DNA of 64,000 nucleotides from Pelecanus crispus. Lineage: Eukaryota > Chordata > Aves > Pelecaniformes > Pelecanidae. A program made the translations under genes and the position numbers. How positions within the stretch are numbered: position 1 is the first letter of the stretch; the number at the start of each line of letters is the position of its first letter. Below are positions 1-11,571 of the stretch, in pieces. The notes under the pieces were generated by a model, which was not told where the DNA came from, ran no database searches, and worked only from the letters and a program-made list of their open reading frames with translations. The stretch spans positions 45,794,221-45,858,220 of the forward strand of contig NC_134643.1 of the NCBI RefSeq assembly GCF_030463565.1. The letters run 5' to 3'.

Positions 1-2881
1 CATATGTGCCAGCTATAAAATCAATAATTCTGCACAGGAAGTATTTATTAATATATGAGATTTTTTTCCTAGAAAATGATTTAATTATGGAATTCATCGT
101 TTCAGTGTGAACATTAATGAAAATGAAGTATAATTATAAAAATTATTTTAATAGTTTCACTTTTTTAGTAGCAAATACAGTACAAAAAGTGTATTGATTC
201 AGTATTTTCGGTATTTTATCAGGCAAAAAGGAAGAAAGGATTTGCCAGAAAATGACCATCAGGACAACCATAAGAAAAAATGACTGTATAAGTCAAAGCC
301 CGGTAAGCATAAAAGACCTGTGTCTGATGCTGGGCCTATGGCATACCAAATGAAGTATTAAGTGGGTTATAGCTATCAACAAGCAACAAAAAATGCTGCT
401 ATCTTCTCAAAAGCAGACCTTTGACCCTAGCAATGTTATCGTACTTGTAAATGGAATAAAAGTAGCTGTTCCTATGGCTGAAAGACTGAGCCCTCCTACT
501 TGGAAAAACATCTGGCTTCAAATGAAAAGTACACAGCATAATTGCTTGTAACTAAGACAGACATTGAACTCTTCACCATGAAATAACATCCCACTCTAAA
601 AGAGGAGTAGAAATGCTTCCACTTAGGATGTGATGGAAACACTGCTGCATTCCTCTGTGAAGACCTTTACTCTCTGGGTGTCTTCTCCTCCACATAGCAC
701 GTGTCTTCATATCATAATTCATGATCACATTTATTTATGGGTCTGCTTAAGACATCTTATTTCTCAGCTTTGGTGTAGCCCCATCTACAAACCCCAGGAC
801 ATGTCCGAGCAGCAAATGTCCTTCTCATATAGCACTTACAGGAGAAGCAATTGACACAGTATCTCAAGACTTCCAAAAGACCTCTGGTAAGATTCTGTTG
901 AAGAACCTAAATAGTCATAAGGGAAGAGGCAAAATATCATCACAGATTGAAAGCTGAGCAGGTTAATTTCCATCCTGATAGAAGGTCAACAGTGACATGC
1001 CCAAAGTTTAATAGTAGAAGGAAGAGCATGTGGTATATTTACTTAGTTTTAGAAGAAGGGTTGGTAATGAGGGAGTACAAATATGGAGGTGAAATTACTG
1101 TGGAGATGAAGTTACTTGCCATAGTTAAGAGGAGCGAAGACTGTGGAGAGCTTCACAGTTACTTCAACAACCTTGGTTAAGGGACAGCAATATGACAAAA
1201 TAAAGACATGGTATTGACTAAATAAATAATAATAAATATTAAAAAGAAATATTTAGTCAAGCCTCATAGGTTTTTAAGCTAGCTGAAAAGGACCTTGCCC
1301 TTGCATCCTGTTCTGTGAAAACCTCTGTTAAATGCTCTGCTGCAGACAGAAAGGATAACTAAGAGTTATGACATTTCAGGAATAGGACAGGAAGTGGAAA
1401 CAAAATCATTCTGGTGTCTTTTATGAGCCAATGGTGCATGCTACTGAGGGTGCTCTGTGCAGTTATGGTCCCTCTATGTTGCTGCAGAACTAGAGACGGT
1501 TCAGAAAGGAGCAACGAGAATACTGGCCAGGTCATTCCACGAATGGCACAACAAATGAAGCCTTCCTCTTTATGACTTTCTGTTATAGATTCTTTATCCT
1601 TCCTTCCCCCTCTATCCACCTTCCAAAAAGACCTACCTACATCCCACCTCCAGCGGTATTACAACCCCCTTTCCCCAGTATCTTCTTGTTTCCCATTTCC
1701 TTGATGGCTGCCCACCCTTCCCACAGTCCAGATTCCCTTACTCCACACCCAGAAGTACCTCTGGATTTTCATGTCCTCAAAATCTCTGTTCATGTCCTTA
1801 GCTCCACTTACTTTCTTCTCTAGTTTCCCCAATGCAAAACTCCTGGCACTGTATTTCAATCGCGTGATTTTGGCCCATCACAAGGCAGGATCTGCTATGG
1901 CTGGTTTGGAACTACATACCTATTCTTTGGCCAGATAAATGCTGTCAAACTTTGGATAGGGCTGAGTATGATTACATTCAATTAATTAACAACTGAGATT
2001 ATTAGTGCTTAGGACAAGGTATCTTTTTTCCCCTATCAAATTTCAGGAAAGCTGTAAGAGTAATGTTTTGGTCTAGTTTGTTTGGATATGGCCCATTTGT
2101 TCACAGGCTCTTTGGAAGGGGATGGATCAAAGCATCTGTCATATGCCTCACTTGGATAAGAAATCAGATTTAAAACTATCACAAAAAGAACTAGAATTTC
2201 CCAGCATATCAACTCTGCTTAAGTTTTAATTAAAAATTACCATTTCTTTTCTGTCAGAGTATCAGCTAAGAAGACTCTTCACATACTGTAATAATGAGAG
2301 AAAGCTTTGCTCTGCTGAAGTCTAGAGCACAAATAATTGTATAGCCAGTCTCTGCCCGTGCTGGTTTGTTACTGCATCTATGTTTTGAATGTATTTGTTA
2401 CAGTGATAACTGAGCTAATATTGGTGTGCCCTTAGTCAAAAGCAGTATGAATAAAAAAGGGAAAAGTTTTTGCACTTATATGTTTTTCCTCTTGAATCTT
2501 CAAGGAGGATAGACTTTGCTTCATTTTGCTTAGAAGAATTTAACTTTTCAGCAGTGAACATGAAAAGAACATGAATTTATCTATGCTGTTTTGAAGTTAT
2601 ACATTTGTAAACCAGGGATTCGATTTTGGTATCCACAGCACAACATTTTGCTCAAGGTTAAGACACAATACATGATTAAACAACCAAAAAAAAGGTTAAG
2701 TAAAAAAAAATATTAAAAATGTGTCTACACTTAGAATGAATGAATTTTAGAAGATAAAATAATTTTTAAGACCAGAGCACTTTTCAAATGTAAAAATAGG
2801 TTTTAATCACAAAGAAGTTTGAAATATAATATCTTTATAACAAAATCTGAGATGTCTAACCATTTCTTCTTTTACTCATAG
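1..2881 (+). other. OTOGL: Last intron of OTOGL (partial)
   Basis: This is AT-rich non-coding DNA that ends in a good acceptor, a pyrimidine stretch followed by tactcatag at 2873-2881. I see no further OTOGL exon with flanking splice sites in it, and its open frames are short with no recognisable product. The only structure I can name is a probable old LINE scrap near 1435-1535. Confidence 0.7.
1435..1535 (+). repeat. Old CR1/L3-type LINE fragment
   Basis: The order of words here, gtgctctgtgcagttatggtc followed some 30 bases later by gttcagaaaggagcaac and gagaatactggccagg, follows the late reverse-transcriptase region of CR1/L3 LINEs, which encodes the YCVQFW and VQRRAT motifs. It is short and degraded, with no open frame. 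The assignment is by eye from family memory only. Confidence 0.5.
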
Positions 2882-3082
2882 ATAAAAGTGGCTTCTTGTG
2901 ATGGAAAATGCCCATCTGCAACAATTTTCAATGTCAATATTGATAGCCATTTAAGATTCTGTAAATGTTGTCGAGAAAATGGAACACGTAATCTGACTGT
3001 GCCACTACGCTGCTCAGGAAATGGTACTGAAATTATGTATGTCATTCAAGAGCCTATAGACTGCTCATGCCAATGGAACTGA
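2882..3082 (+). CDS. OTOGL: Otogelin-like, terminal exon (C-terminal cystine knot)
   Basis: OTOGL is a secreted mucin-like glycoprotein of the acellular gels of the inner ear. The exon encodes 66 residues and a TGA stop at 3080-3082. Visible are the cystine-knot (CTCK) signatures: CDGKCPSA near the start, the paired cysteines of FCKCC in the middle, then RCSGNGTE, and the final CSCQWN just before the stop. The ending with two closely spaced cysteines and WN is what I recall for vertebrate OTOGL. Two or three N-x-S/T sites are present. The acceptor is at 2880-2881. The exon starts 66 codons from the stop and appears to open in frame with ATA, although the upstream phase cannot be checked here. 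PTPRQ follows on the same strand, which agrees with known OTOGL-PTPRQ linkage. Confidence 0.93.
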   Translation: MKVASCDGKCPSATIFNVNIDSHLRFCKCCRENGTRNLTVPLRCSGNGTEIMYVIQEPIDCSCQWN

Positions 3083-3184
3083 ACATTACTGCAGATACAA
3101 TTTAATCTGACGAATCAAAATGAGTTTCATTCCACCAGACTCTATTTTTTGACCTTGGATGGCCACAGTACTCTGCAGGGAAAA

Positions 3185-3194
3185 AATAAATAAA
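3185..3194 (+). terminator. Overlapping polyadenylation signals for OTOGL
   Basis: Two overlapping AATAAA hexamers (3185-3190 and 3189-3194) lie about 105 bases after the OTOGL stop. Further AATAAA copies at 4057-4066 and 4857-4862 could give longer 3' UTRs. Which one is used cannot be told from sequence alone. Confidence 0.5.
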
Positions 3195-6100
3195 ATGTCT
3201 TCACTTATGCTTTATAATGTAACTTTTCACAAATTTAGTAAAGATGACGACGTTCGTTGTTCTTCAGATTTTCTTTTTAAATATTGGCGTGTATAGAAAG
3301 AAAAATATAAATCCTTTTGAACAAGGTGTAATCTAGCCACCATTTATTTCTCCTCAGTGGCCTTCCAATGAGCTGCTGAAAGATGGTTAATGTCCGTGTT
3401 TCCAGTGTTTTAAAATTTTGCATTGTGAGCACCTTTCAAAGTTCAGAATTTCTCAGTGGTTCTCTTCCTTTTACGTAGAAACTTCCATTTAAGAACCATC
3501 ACTGGTCCCATGTTTAAATGGGAATTAAGTATACTAGGGTTTTGAGAATGACTGAATTAATTTATTAAAAAAAAAATAATGGGTTCAAATGAAACATTTT
3601 TTATCTTGTTGAAAGGTCTGCCTTTTCTCCGTTAAGCTGTTGTCAATGACTGGACTCTGCTTATGCTGTGAGTCACTGAGAAACACCACAACTGTGGTCT
3701 GTAAGCACCTGTAGTAAATCTCCGGAGCACAAAGCAGAATCATAATCATGTCTTTAAACCTTTGACATTTATTTAATTTTTATATATATTATAAATATGA
3801 AGCATGACCAGGCAAAGGCTGAAGAGTTCAAGCTTTTGTGCATTTATTAAAAATATCTGAAAGCTGTTTCTGATTTGAAGGATTCTATTTTATATGCATT
3901 TTTCAGTTCTCACAAATAAGAAACTAGCTGTAGAATAAGATTCTATGTATATATATATTTATTAAAAAAACAGGATACTGCACATTTTAACTACTCATAA
4001 TGGGTTTCTTCCTTTGTTTTCCAGTTTGAAGATTTGTGTTCAGTATATTTTTATAAAATAAATAAACATGGTTTGGGGGTTTGGGTTTTTTGGCATTTTT
4101 TGTTGTTGTTGTTGGTTTGTTTGGTTTTTTTTAAATACTGAGATTGGGACTATTGACTGAATTTAGAATTCATCATTTTTGAGTCCAGGAAAGAAAAATC
4201 CAGGTAAAATATATGTTTTGAAGGGCTTAGGTGAGCTATTCATGTTCAATCAGGCTGTGAATGTCCATGATTCAGCACCTCAAGCTGAGTATGTTCTCTC
4301 TTTTATTAAACATACTACATAATCTTATCTTAAAAACTAAGGATACAATTTTAGGGTTGTTTTTAGACAATTACTTTGCTTTATAAACTCACTGAATGAA
4401 GCTGGTTTAAATGATGACAGTGGGAGTTTTGCCATTGACCTCAATGTGGCCAGCATTCTCCTTATCACGTAAATTTAAAAAATCTTGTCTAAAAGTCTGA
4501 AAAGTTTTTGACAGACAGTTTTTATTTCATGCTGTCATCATTTAATTACAAAAAGGTTGCATTATCACAGTGGTTTATACAATGAAAAATAAGCAATATA
4601 AAATTTAAAAGCCTTAAAATCCAAGGCTATTTTGCTACTTTGTGTGACAAATCTTTAAACATTTGCTGTATTCAGTTTGATGGCTTATAAAGAAAAATAG
4701 CATATACAGTGAAATCTGTCTTTACTAACAACACTGTAATCTACTCCTCCATCTCCTTAAAAATAGTAACTTGGTTTAAAAATTAAAGAACAATCCGTTG
4801 TATTATCAGTAAAATATGTAACCATTATAAAGAAATAGTGATCACTTAATGATCAAAATAAAGTGCTGTTCTGAAAAAGCATATGCTTTGTTTGCACGTT
4901 TTTATTATTTGTATGGCCGATGTTTCAAGTTGTTATACACTAGGGCCTAGAAACAAAATATTCTCTGATATTGCTGTTGGGATTTGTGTACAGAAACTTT
5001 TCATGCAGGCCAGAAATGGAAATTAAATCATGGTCATAGCCGTAAAGATTGTGTACTCATACAGCAAATTAAAAGGACAACTTTTAAAAGAAAAATACAT
5101 CCTTAGGGTCTTTTGATTTATTAACACAGAGATAGGAATCCTGCGCATCAAGAGAGTTTGGCCCAAAACTTCTTCATGAATTTAGCATTTGATAAATTAC
5201 TTAAGGAAGCTCCTACAAGATAGCATTTTTCCATAATGACCGAACACTTGATGTGTTTTGGTTGAACAGCTGTGCTTTTTATAAGCAATGTGCTTTTGTA
5301 AGATTTAGAACCGTGTTTGTAATTAAAGAGAAATTAATAAACATTGTTTTGCAGAATGCTAATAAATCAGTGTTGATGCAATTAATTTACCTGTGCCACT
5401 ACAGATGAATGATAATGCAAAATCTTAGACAAACTTGGAAATTAAAACCAGTTATGGTTAAAATTAACTCCATGATAACCTGTAATAGGAAAAATGGTAT
5501 TAAAAGATCTTTTTCCCACTTACACAATTTGGTTTTTTAAGTGCAACAATCAATAGGAACTGTGTCAGGATCCTCCCCTGAAGCCTACAGCAAAACCTTA
5601 CGTCTTCAGCAGAGCTGGATATGGTCTGATTGCCTTCCACTTTACAATTAAACTTCAAATTCAGACTGTTTTGGCCTGGTCAGAAAGCAAACATCTGTTA
5701 AAACTTGTAAATCATTTCTGGACAGCCATCCCACCCCCGTTACCTCCATGAAGGTGATGTTGGCATAATGTGGTATGTTTTATATAATGTGAACCAGCCT
5801 GCGCAGGCCTTGCGATGCATAGAAGGTTTGAATGAGCCTGCAGTGTGGCAGGACTGCTCTGCTCCAAGTATTTCTTCAGTCTGTACCTTAAATACAAATG
5901 TAGATGCAGTCCGTGGCTCTGTCTCTGTTTCCTCACCTCTCTTCAACTCTGCATTTCCACCTCAACCCCCAGCCTCGAATTGCATGTAACCCTGTGTGCG
6001 CAGGTGTCTTGTGAGCTGGTTTGGAAAGCTGATCCAACTCAAACCTAGCAGAGTTAAATACCAAAATTAATTAGTTTGTTTATTATTGACTAAAAGAGCT

Positions 6101-7401
6101 TTAATACCCACAGAGTTCCCTCCCTTCTATCCCCTCTGAAACGAAGACTCGAATAATTTCTACTCCCCTAAAAGGAAGGCTGGGAATGCATGCCTCTCTC
6201 AAACTCCCACGCTGCCACCGGAAAATGCGAGGAACGGGGGAGAAGCTGCGCGCGTGACCGAGTGCACCCCCTATGCCGCAGTCCCGCCGTGCCCCGTCAT
6301 TCCCCCCATTCGTAGCTGGTTGTACCTGTCCTTCGTTCCTGCATTTCCGCTGCTCCATTCTCCTAGTTGTGCTTGCAAAAGAAATTCGACAACATAAAGG
6401 CTTACCCATAAAACTATGCAGGTTTTTTTAGGTATTAACGTGAATATATCTCTATACTTAGAATCAGATTTTAACTGACTGTAACCTCTACAAAATAGTA
6501 AGGCTTTGGCCATATTATTTATAATATTTGACTTTTATAATTCCACTGCCTTATTACCAGGTCACTTGTTAAGACCAATTCTTTCCCCAATATGCAATTA
6601 GAATTTGAAGCACAGCTTTTAATACTGGGTTTCAACCACTTACTGTGTGTTTTCATTAACAGAATCCAAGACCTAGAGTAGAGCTATACAGGCAGCTAGT
6701 ATTCTCATTTTTAGCTAGACAAATCTGTATACTAAAAATAGAAAGTAAAACTTAATACATTTGCATGATTTATTACTTTTCCACATTGCAGGCAGACATC
6801 TTCCCAAATACATGCAGTTGTCTATTGGTGAAAAAGCTATCTGCACTGAGGTCCTGAGAGCAGTATCAGGCCTGAAGTATGGTGTTTGAACACAGTTACA
6901 AGCCACATAACACACCAAAAGGTGGAGGCGTTTACAAGAACGCACTCCAGAGTGACAAACAGCCACCGTGCTGTTCACAGTGCTTAAGCAGTCACAGAAT
7001 CCTGCTTCAGATGTGGCTCCTTTCCCTTTTCTTCTGCACTGTTTTTCCTGACACGAATTCAATTTTTTTTCTCTTCACCTTCTTCACTGCTGATAAGCTC
7101 AGCTTACAGAGCCTGGATAATTTTTTTATTATTATTATGCATTGGTTCTGTATAGCTCCTTCCATCTCTTTTTCTTCCATCTTTCTTTTTATAAGAATTT
7201 ACAAGGACAAATCCAATTTCCAATTACTACAGAGGTTCACCTTTGTGTAAAATCTTACTGCCAAATAAATGTGTAGGTACCAATGAGAAATTCTGTGGCA
7301 GTGGGAAACATTGACGTGAACTAATTTTTTCAAGTTCCGTCCCATCAAATAATTTTCCAGTGGTTACCTTGATGTTACGCTGCTGGTGTAATCATGTACA
7401 G

Positions 7402-7453
7402 CATCATAGACTCATTTAGGTTCGAAAAGACCTTTAAGATCATCAAGTCCAAA
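7402..7453 (-). repeat. CR1 3'-end scrap
   Basis: On the minus strand this reads as the typical CR1 terminus: target-like words for gatgatctTAAAGGTCTTTT and a degenerate ATTCTATG tail. Only about 50 bases survive. Confidence 0.7.
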
Positions 7454-8242
7454 AGGTGTACATCCTGTGGAAAAATGCCACAGATCTGTATTTTAGTACA
7501 GGGGACAGAACATAAATGAGTTGTAACACAGAACCACGGCAATAGAGTGATTGTAGAGGGGCAGCATGAAGGCCAGAACACCAGCAGAAAGTTTTTATAG
7601 TTACAGTGGGATATTGGTACTGTATTATCTATATTTGGTTGGATTTCATGCTCCAAACCACCCTGGGGAATATATTTTTACAAAACAGTCATGAGGTGAA
7701 GGTAAATAATCTTTTGAGGGATAGACTTCAGCACTTAGCATTAATGCAAAAGAAAAAAAGGCTTTTAGTGAGGAAAGGTTAGGATGTAGAGGGTCTATAT
7801 GTAACATTGTGTACTAAATTTTCTGTTTCACTAACCATTCTTTAAACACCAAATGGAATGTGCAAGCTGCCCACAGAACACAGAAACTTGAAAAATTGTG
7901 TATCCATTATCATTAACAAGTCACCATATTTTAGGGGAGAAGGGCAGATTCAGAGCTGAAGAACAATGAACTCTAGCAACCGCAAATATGACTCATTGAC
8001 CAGCGCTTGGCAGCCACATACTGACCGCTTCAGAACTGCCATTTTGGCCTATTTTGAAAACAATTCCACATATAGACCAATGAGGTGGTCATATGCCTAT
8101 AGAAATCAGTGGTAAAAGAGTCCCTAAGATCAGAGATTTGAGAATCTCACTCAAAGGAGATATTCAGAAAAAAATGTCTTAGACATGTAGTTTCTGTTTT
8201 CACATGTAGTTTTTGTATGAAGAATAGGTGGAACTTACAGAG

Positions 8243-8297
8243 CTGCTTGGATGATCTCAAAGGTCTTTTCCAACCTAAATGATTCTATGATTCTATG
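8243..8297 (+). repeat. CR1 3'-end scrap
   Basis: The sequence tggatgatctcaaaggtc, then ttttccaacctaaatgatt, and two ATTCTATG-type units form the extreme 3' end of an avian CR1 on the + strand. Confidence 0.85.
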
Positions 8298-8980
8298 TTG
8301 CATTCTGAAGAAAACCAATAGTTAATGATGTTAAAACCTAATCACTAGAAATGCTGAATAAAAGGAAAGTGATTATGGTTTGGGGAGTGTTCTTTTGATT
8401 AAGGTGGAATGTGCCATGCACACTTAATTTAATGAGGTTAAAAAAGAGAGGGCTCCTGCTGTTATCTTGAAAATTGCCCCATTAATAAAGCCTCCCTTTG
8501 AGCTCAGTGATGACAAAGCGCTGGGCGGGGGGGGTGGGGGGAAGAGTATGTCTGCTTTGTAAAACAGCTGAATAGGCATCAGCTAACTTGTGGCATTTAG
8601 AGCCAAAATAGCATTCAGGTGATACACCCATGTATGCTCTGTATGGGAGTGTGTTTCTTAAATAGAGGGAGACTGACTCAGTGTTTTGAGATCAGGGGTT
8701 TCATTGCTGCAGCTTTTGATTTACGACATCTGTCTTTGAGCCGGGGTAACATAAAAGCTCTGAAATGGTATTTTTCTGGTGAGATTAAGCCTGCCTTGTT
8801 TACTACACATTCTAAATAAAGCTCTAATTTAAAACTGTATGCCTTATTTCACGATTCAAAGTTCAACTGCATACAGGTTTTTGGAAAAATAAGGAACAAC
8901 CCATTGAAGAACAAGGTACTATCTTAAGACAGAAATAATATATTATGTGATGATAGCGCCTAAGAAAATACATGGTAAAT

Positions 8981-9207
8981 CATAGAATCATAGAATCGTT
9001 TAGGTTGGAAAAGACCTTTAAGATCATCCAGTCCAACCATTAACCTACACTACCAAGTCCACACTAAACCAATCAAGGGTAGACTAGACTAAACCATGTC
9101 CCCAAGTGCCACATCTACCCGTTTTTTGAACACTTCGAGGGATGGTGACTCCACCACCTCTCTGGGCAGCCTGTTCCAATGCTTGACCACCCTTTCCGTA
9201 TAGAAAT
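8981..9207 (-). repeat. CR1 3' fragment, antisense
   Basis: The tail units (catagaatcatagaatc) are followed by the complement of the CR1 3' UTR and the last codons of ORF2 (complement of the [12 protein letters not shown] region). It breaks off near 9207. It is very similar to the copies at 13603, 29824 and 49327, so it belongs to the same young-looking family. Confidence 0.92.
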
Positions 9208-9964
9208 AATATGAGTGTTGCTCATTTTTATGGTACATATATGCAGTGGCACTAATTTTTATTTATTCTACAATTACGTTGTCTGGAAATAACTGATAAA
9301 CAATTTTTATCAGCTTATTAAACTGATTTAATTTCAAAGAGCACAGCAGAGAACTGATTTTCTATTTAAAAGGTTAATTTGGGGAACGTTAGGCCACTGG
9401 GAAGTACATTGAGATAAGCTTACCTGTGAATTCACTGCTTCAAATCTGGCCAAAGGCAGATGTCACCCAAAGTTTTTGTCTGAGCCGAGTTCTTGTTCGG
9501 TAGCCTTTGGGAAATCAATCAGTGGTCCTGCTGTTACGTATTCTTGTCTATTCTTTCTTTATAGATGCTCGCACTGGCCACTTTGTGTGGGACCTCTGTA
9601 CAGAGGCCAACAGCTTGGTAAGGAGAAGGAGAAATTCTGCCCCGGAGAGGTAAATGAGGATCTTTCCAGTGACTCCGGCAGCAGGAAACTGGTTTCACAC
9701 TGGGGAGCAGCTGTATGGGTTCTGAGACCAACTTTATTTCTGAGGCCTGCTTTATTCCTAAGGGGTCTGATTTGACCCTTTTCATGTAAAATCTTGAACG
9801 CAAAGATGCCTGTTAGGAGTCTAGCTAGTTAAAATGATACAGCACAGTACTTCATGCTAGTTGCTTTGGTTGTGTGTGTCACTAATACTTCCCGCAGATG
9901 TACTCTGAAACTCTGTAGTGCCGAACTGGAAAGCATTTTCTCAAAGCAAATTAAAGCCAGTAGT

Positions 9965-10003
9965 CATCATAGAATCATAGAATGCTTTGGGTTGGAAGGG
10001 ACC
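9965..10003 (-). repeat. CR1 3'-end scrap, different subfamily
   Basis: The tail catagaatcatagaatgct is followed by ttgggttggaagggacc. The ggttggaagggacc wording differs from the ggttggaaaagacc of the other copies, pointing to another CR1 subfamily. Confidence 0.75.
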
Positions 10004-10319
10004 CCGGGAGCAACTTTCGTATTTTGCACACATTTATTTATAAAGCCCCGAAGACATAGCTATTGCACGTAAAAAGAGTTGAGGAACATCTGCTTGTGGT
10101 GAATTTAAGATGAGTCCATATTCCAGTGCAGCTGGGTAACAAAAACACTAAAATTGGGCCCCGGAGCTGGTCAGACGGGGTGGCTGCGTTAGAAAGCACA
10201 ACAGCTCTTCACACAAACACTCAGCTACCGCACCCAGCCCCTGAACACTCCATTTGCCTTCTGGTGTTTCCTTTCATCCCGGTGGTTTTGCAGGAATAGT
10301 TCGATTTTTAATGTTAAGG

Positions 10320-10760
10320 AAGGTTCCGCGGCGCGGCCTCAGGGCGGGCGGCGGGAAGGCACCAGGCCGCGCTGCGCCGCCGCCGCCTCCCTCAGGCCGG
10401 CCCGTCCCGTCCCGCTGCCGGCGGAGACGCTCGCCTCGGGGCCAGCGCGGCGAGCCCCGGGGAGCGAAGCAGCCCCTCTTCGTGGGGCGGGAAATAAGGG
10501 AGAAACTTCTGGTTTGAACCCCCGCGACGGGCATGAGGGGACCCGAGGGGCGCCCGCAGCCCGGCGGAACCCGCTCCTCCAGCCTCCCTCCGCCGCCGGC
10601 AGCAGCGGAAAGGGCAGGAGAGGCTGGAACAAAATGGGGGGGAGGGAGGTTTAAAATGTCTGCGGCCGCCGTGGCGGTGCGGGTCTGCCGCGGCGGGGAG
10701 CGCTCTGGCGGGGGCGGCGGTTCTTCGTCCTTCTGCCCTTAATGCCCGCGTTGTCCTGGT
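10320..10760 (+). promoter_or_regulatory. CpG island, candidate promoter of the long PTPRQ form
   Basis: This is a sharply bounded GC-rich block with many CpG dinucleotides in otherwise AT-rich DNA, the only such large block in the window. It lies about 0.8 kb upstream of the first signal-peptide exon. A strong donor (gtaagt) at 10886 could end a non-coding first exon, which would splice to the acceptor at 11441-11442. The open frames inside it are Pro/Arg-rich by composition and match nothing I know. Direction of transcription is inferred. It could also serve an unannotated minus-strand transcript. Confidence 0.6.
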
Positions 10761-11442
10761 GCTGTGGAGATTTCTCCCGGGAATGGCGTGCTGTAGTTAG
10801 CAGCTAGAAATTTCAGAAGTCCTTTAGTAGGTTGTGTGCGAGTTAGGAATTTCTAGGCTCTGAGAAGTAGGATTTTGTGTTTTCTGTAAGTAATTTTAGA
10901 CTTGCTCACGCAGTTTTCTGGTGCTAGACTGGTGTGCACCTGTCTTTTGATGAGCAAATTTAACAGAAATTACCGTAAACTTACACTTTATGCCTCTTGG
11001 GCACCCTGGCAAGATATATCAGTGGTTCTGCAGGTGTGCTTAGTACTTCCACCGAAACCTGCTTTAAGGCTTATTTCGAACACTGATAAAGGGGCAGCTT
11101 GCTAGAAATGTGTACTGTGGAAAACAGCCAGAGTCTCCTGAAGAAAGTGCAAGGGGTTACACTGATTTCAATGAATTTGCATCTAGTAATCGCTGGTAAA
11201 AGTTTAAGAACCCTGACATTTTTTACACTGAGTGGTTTTTTAATTGACTAGTGAACGACAGGCACATCCCTAGTTCGGTGAAGTTACAAGACAGGCGTTT
11301 GCAGATTTCTCAAAGCTTTATATGAGGCCTGGGAAGAGGCAGGGCCAAGGCAAAGACATAAATCTTGGGTAGACCATTGGCTGCTGCTCTGTCCATGTGA
11401 AGTATAAATACGTGTATTCATTTTCCTTTTCTTCTGTCTTAG

Positions 11443-11571
11443 AATTTTTAACACCATTTTGTTTTGAAGCTGTTGTGATTCAAACACGTAAGAGACACTG
11501 GGACTATAACGCTTCTTTCTCTTATGGATCAAGCAATTCTTCTTCTGCTTTTATTAAAGTATTTGTTTAAG
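11443..11571 (+). CDS. PTPRQ: PTPRQ long form, first coding exon with signal peptide
   Basis: The ATG at 11524 opens 16 codons, [16 protein letters not shown], ending at a consensus donor (gtaaga, 11572) in phase 0. The run of six leucines with charged flanks looks like the core of a secretion signal. A long pyrimidine tract and ttag acceptor at 11441-11442 imply that about 80 bases of 5' UTR share this exon and that a non-coding exon lies upstream, probably in the CpG island. The start context is fair (G at +4, C at -3). The coding part is 11524-11571. The function and its use are inferred; only transcript data can prove it. Confidence 0.72.

Larger units (their letters stand above)
3195..10250. 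other. OTOGL 3' UTR and OTOGL-PTPRQ intergenic region
   Basis: No coding exon is supported here. The first 1.7 kb is AT-rich and may be 3' UTR, since several AATAAA signals lie in it. A small GC-richer patch occurs at about 6180-6340. Four CR1 3'-end scraps (listed separately) and a G-run near 8524-8540 are the only recognisable features. The open frames are short and look random. Confidence 0.6.

Noticed and set aside
10254..10742. Pro/Arg/Gly-rich open frames on both strands in the CpG island
   Set aside because: Long frames arise from lack of AT-rich stop codons in GC-rich DNA. They overlap each other on both strands and show no recognisable domain; the block is better read as a promoter.
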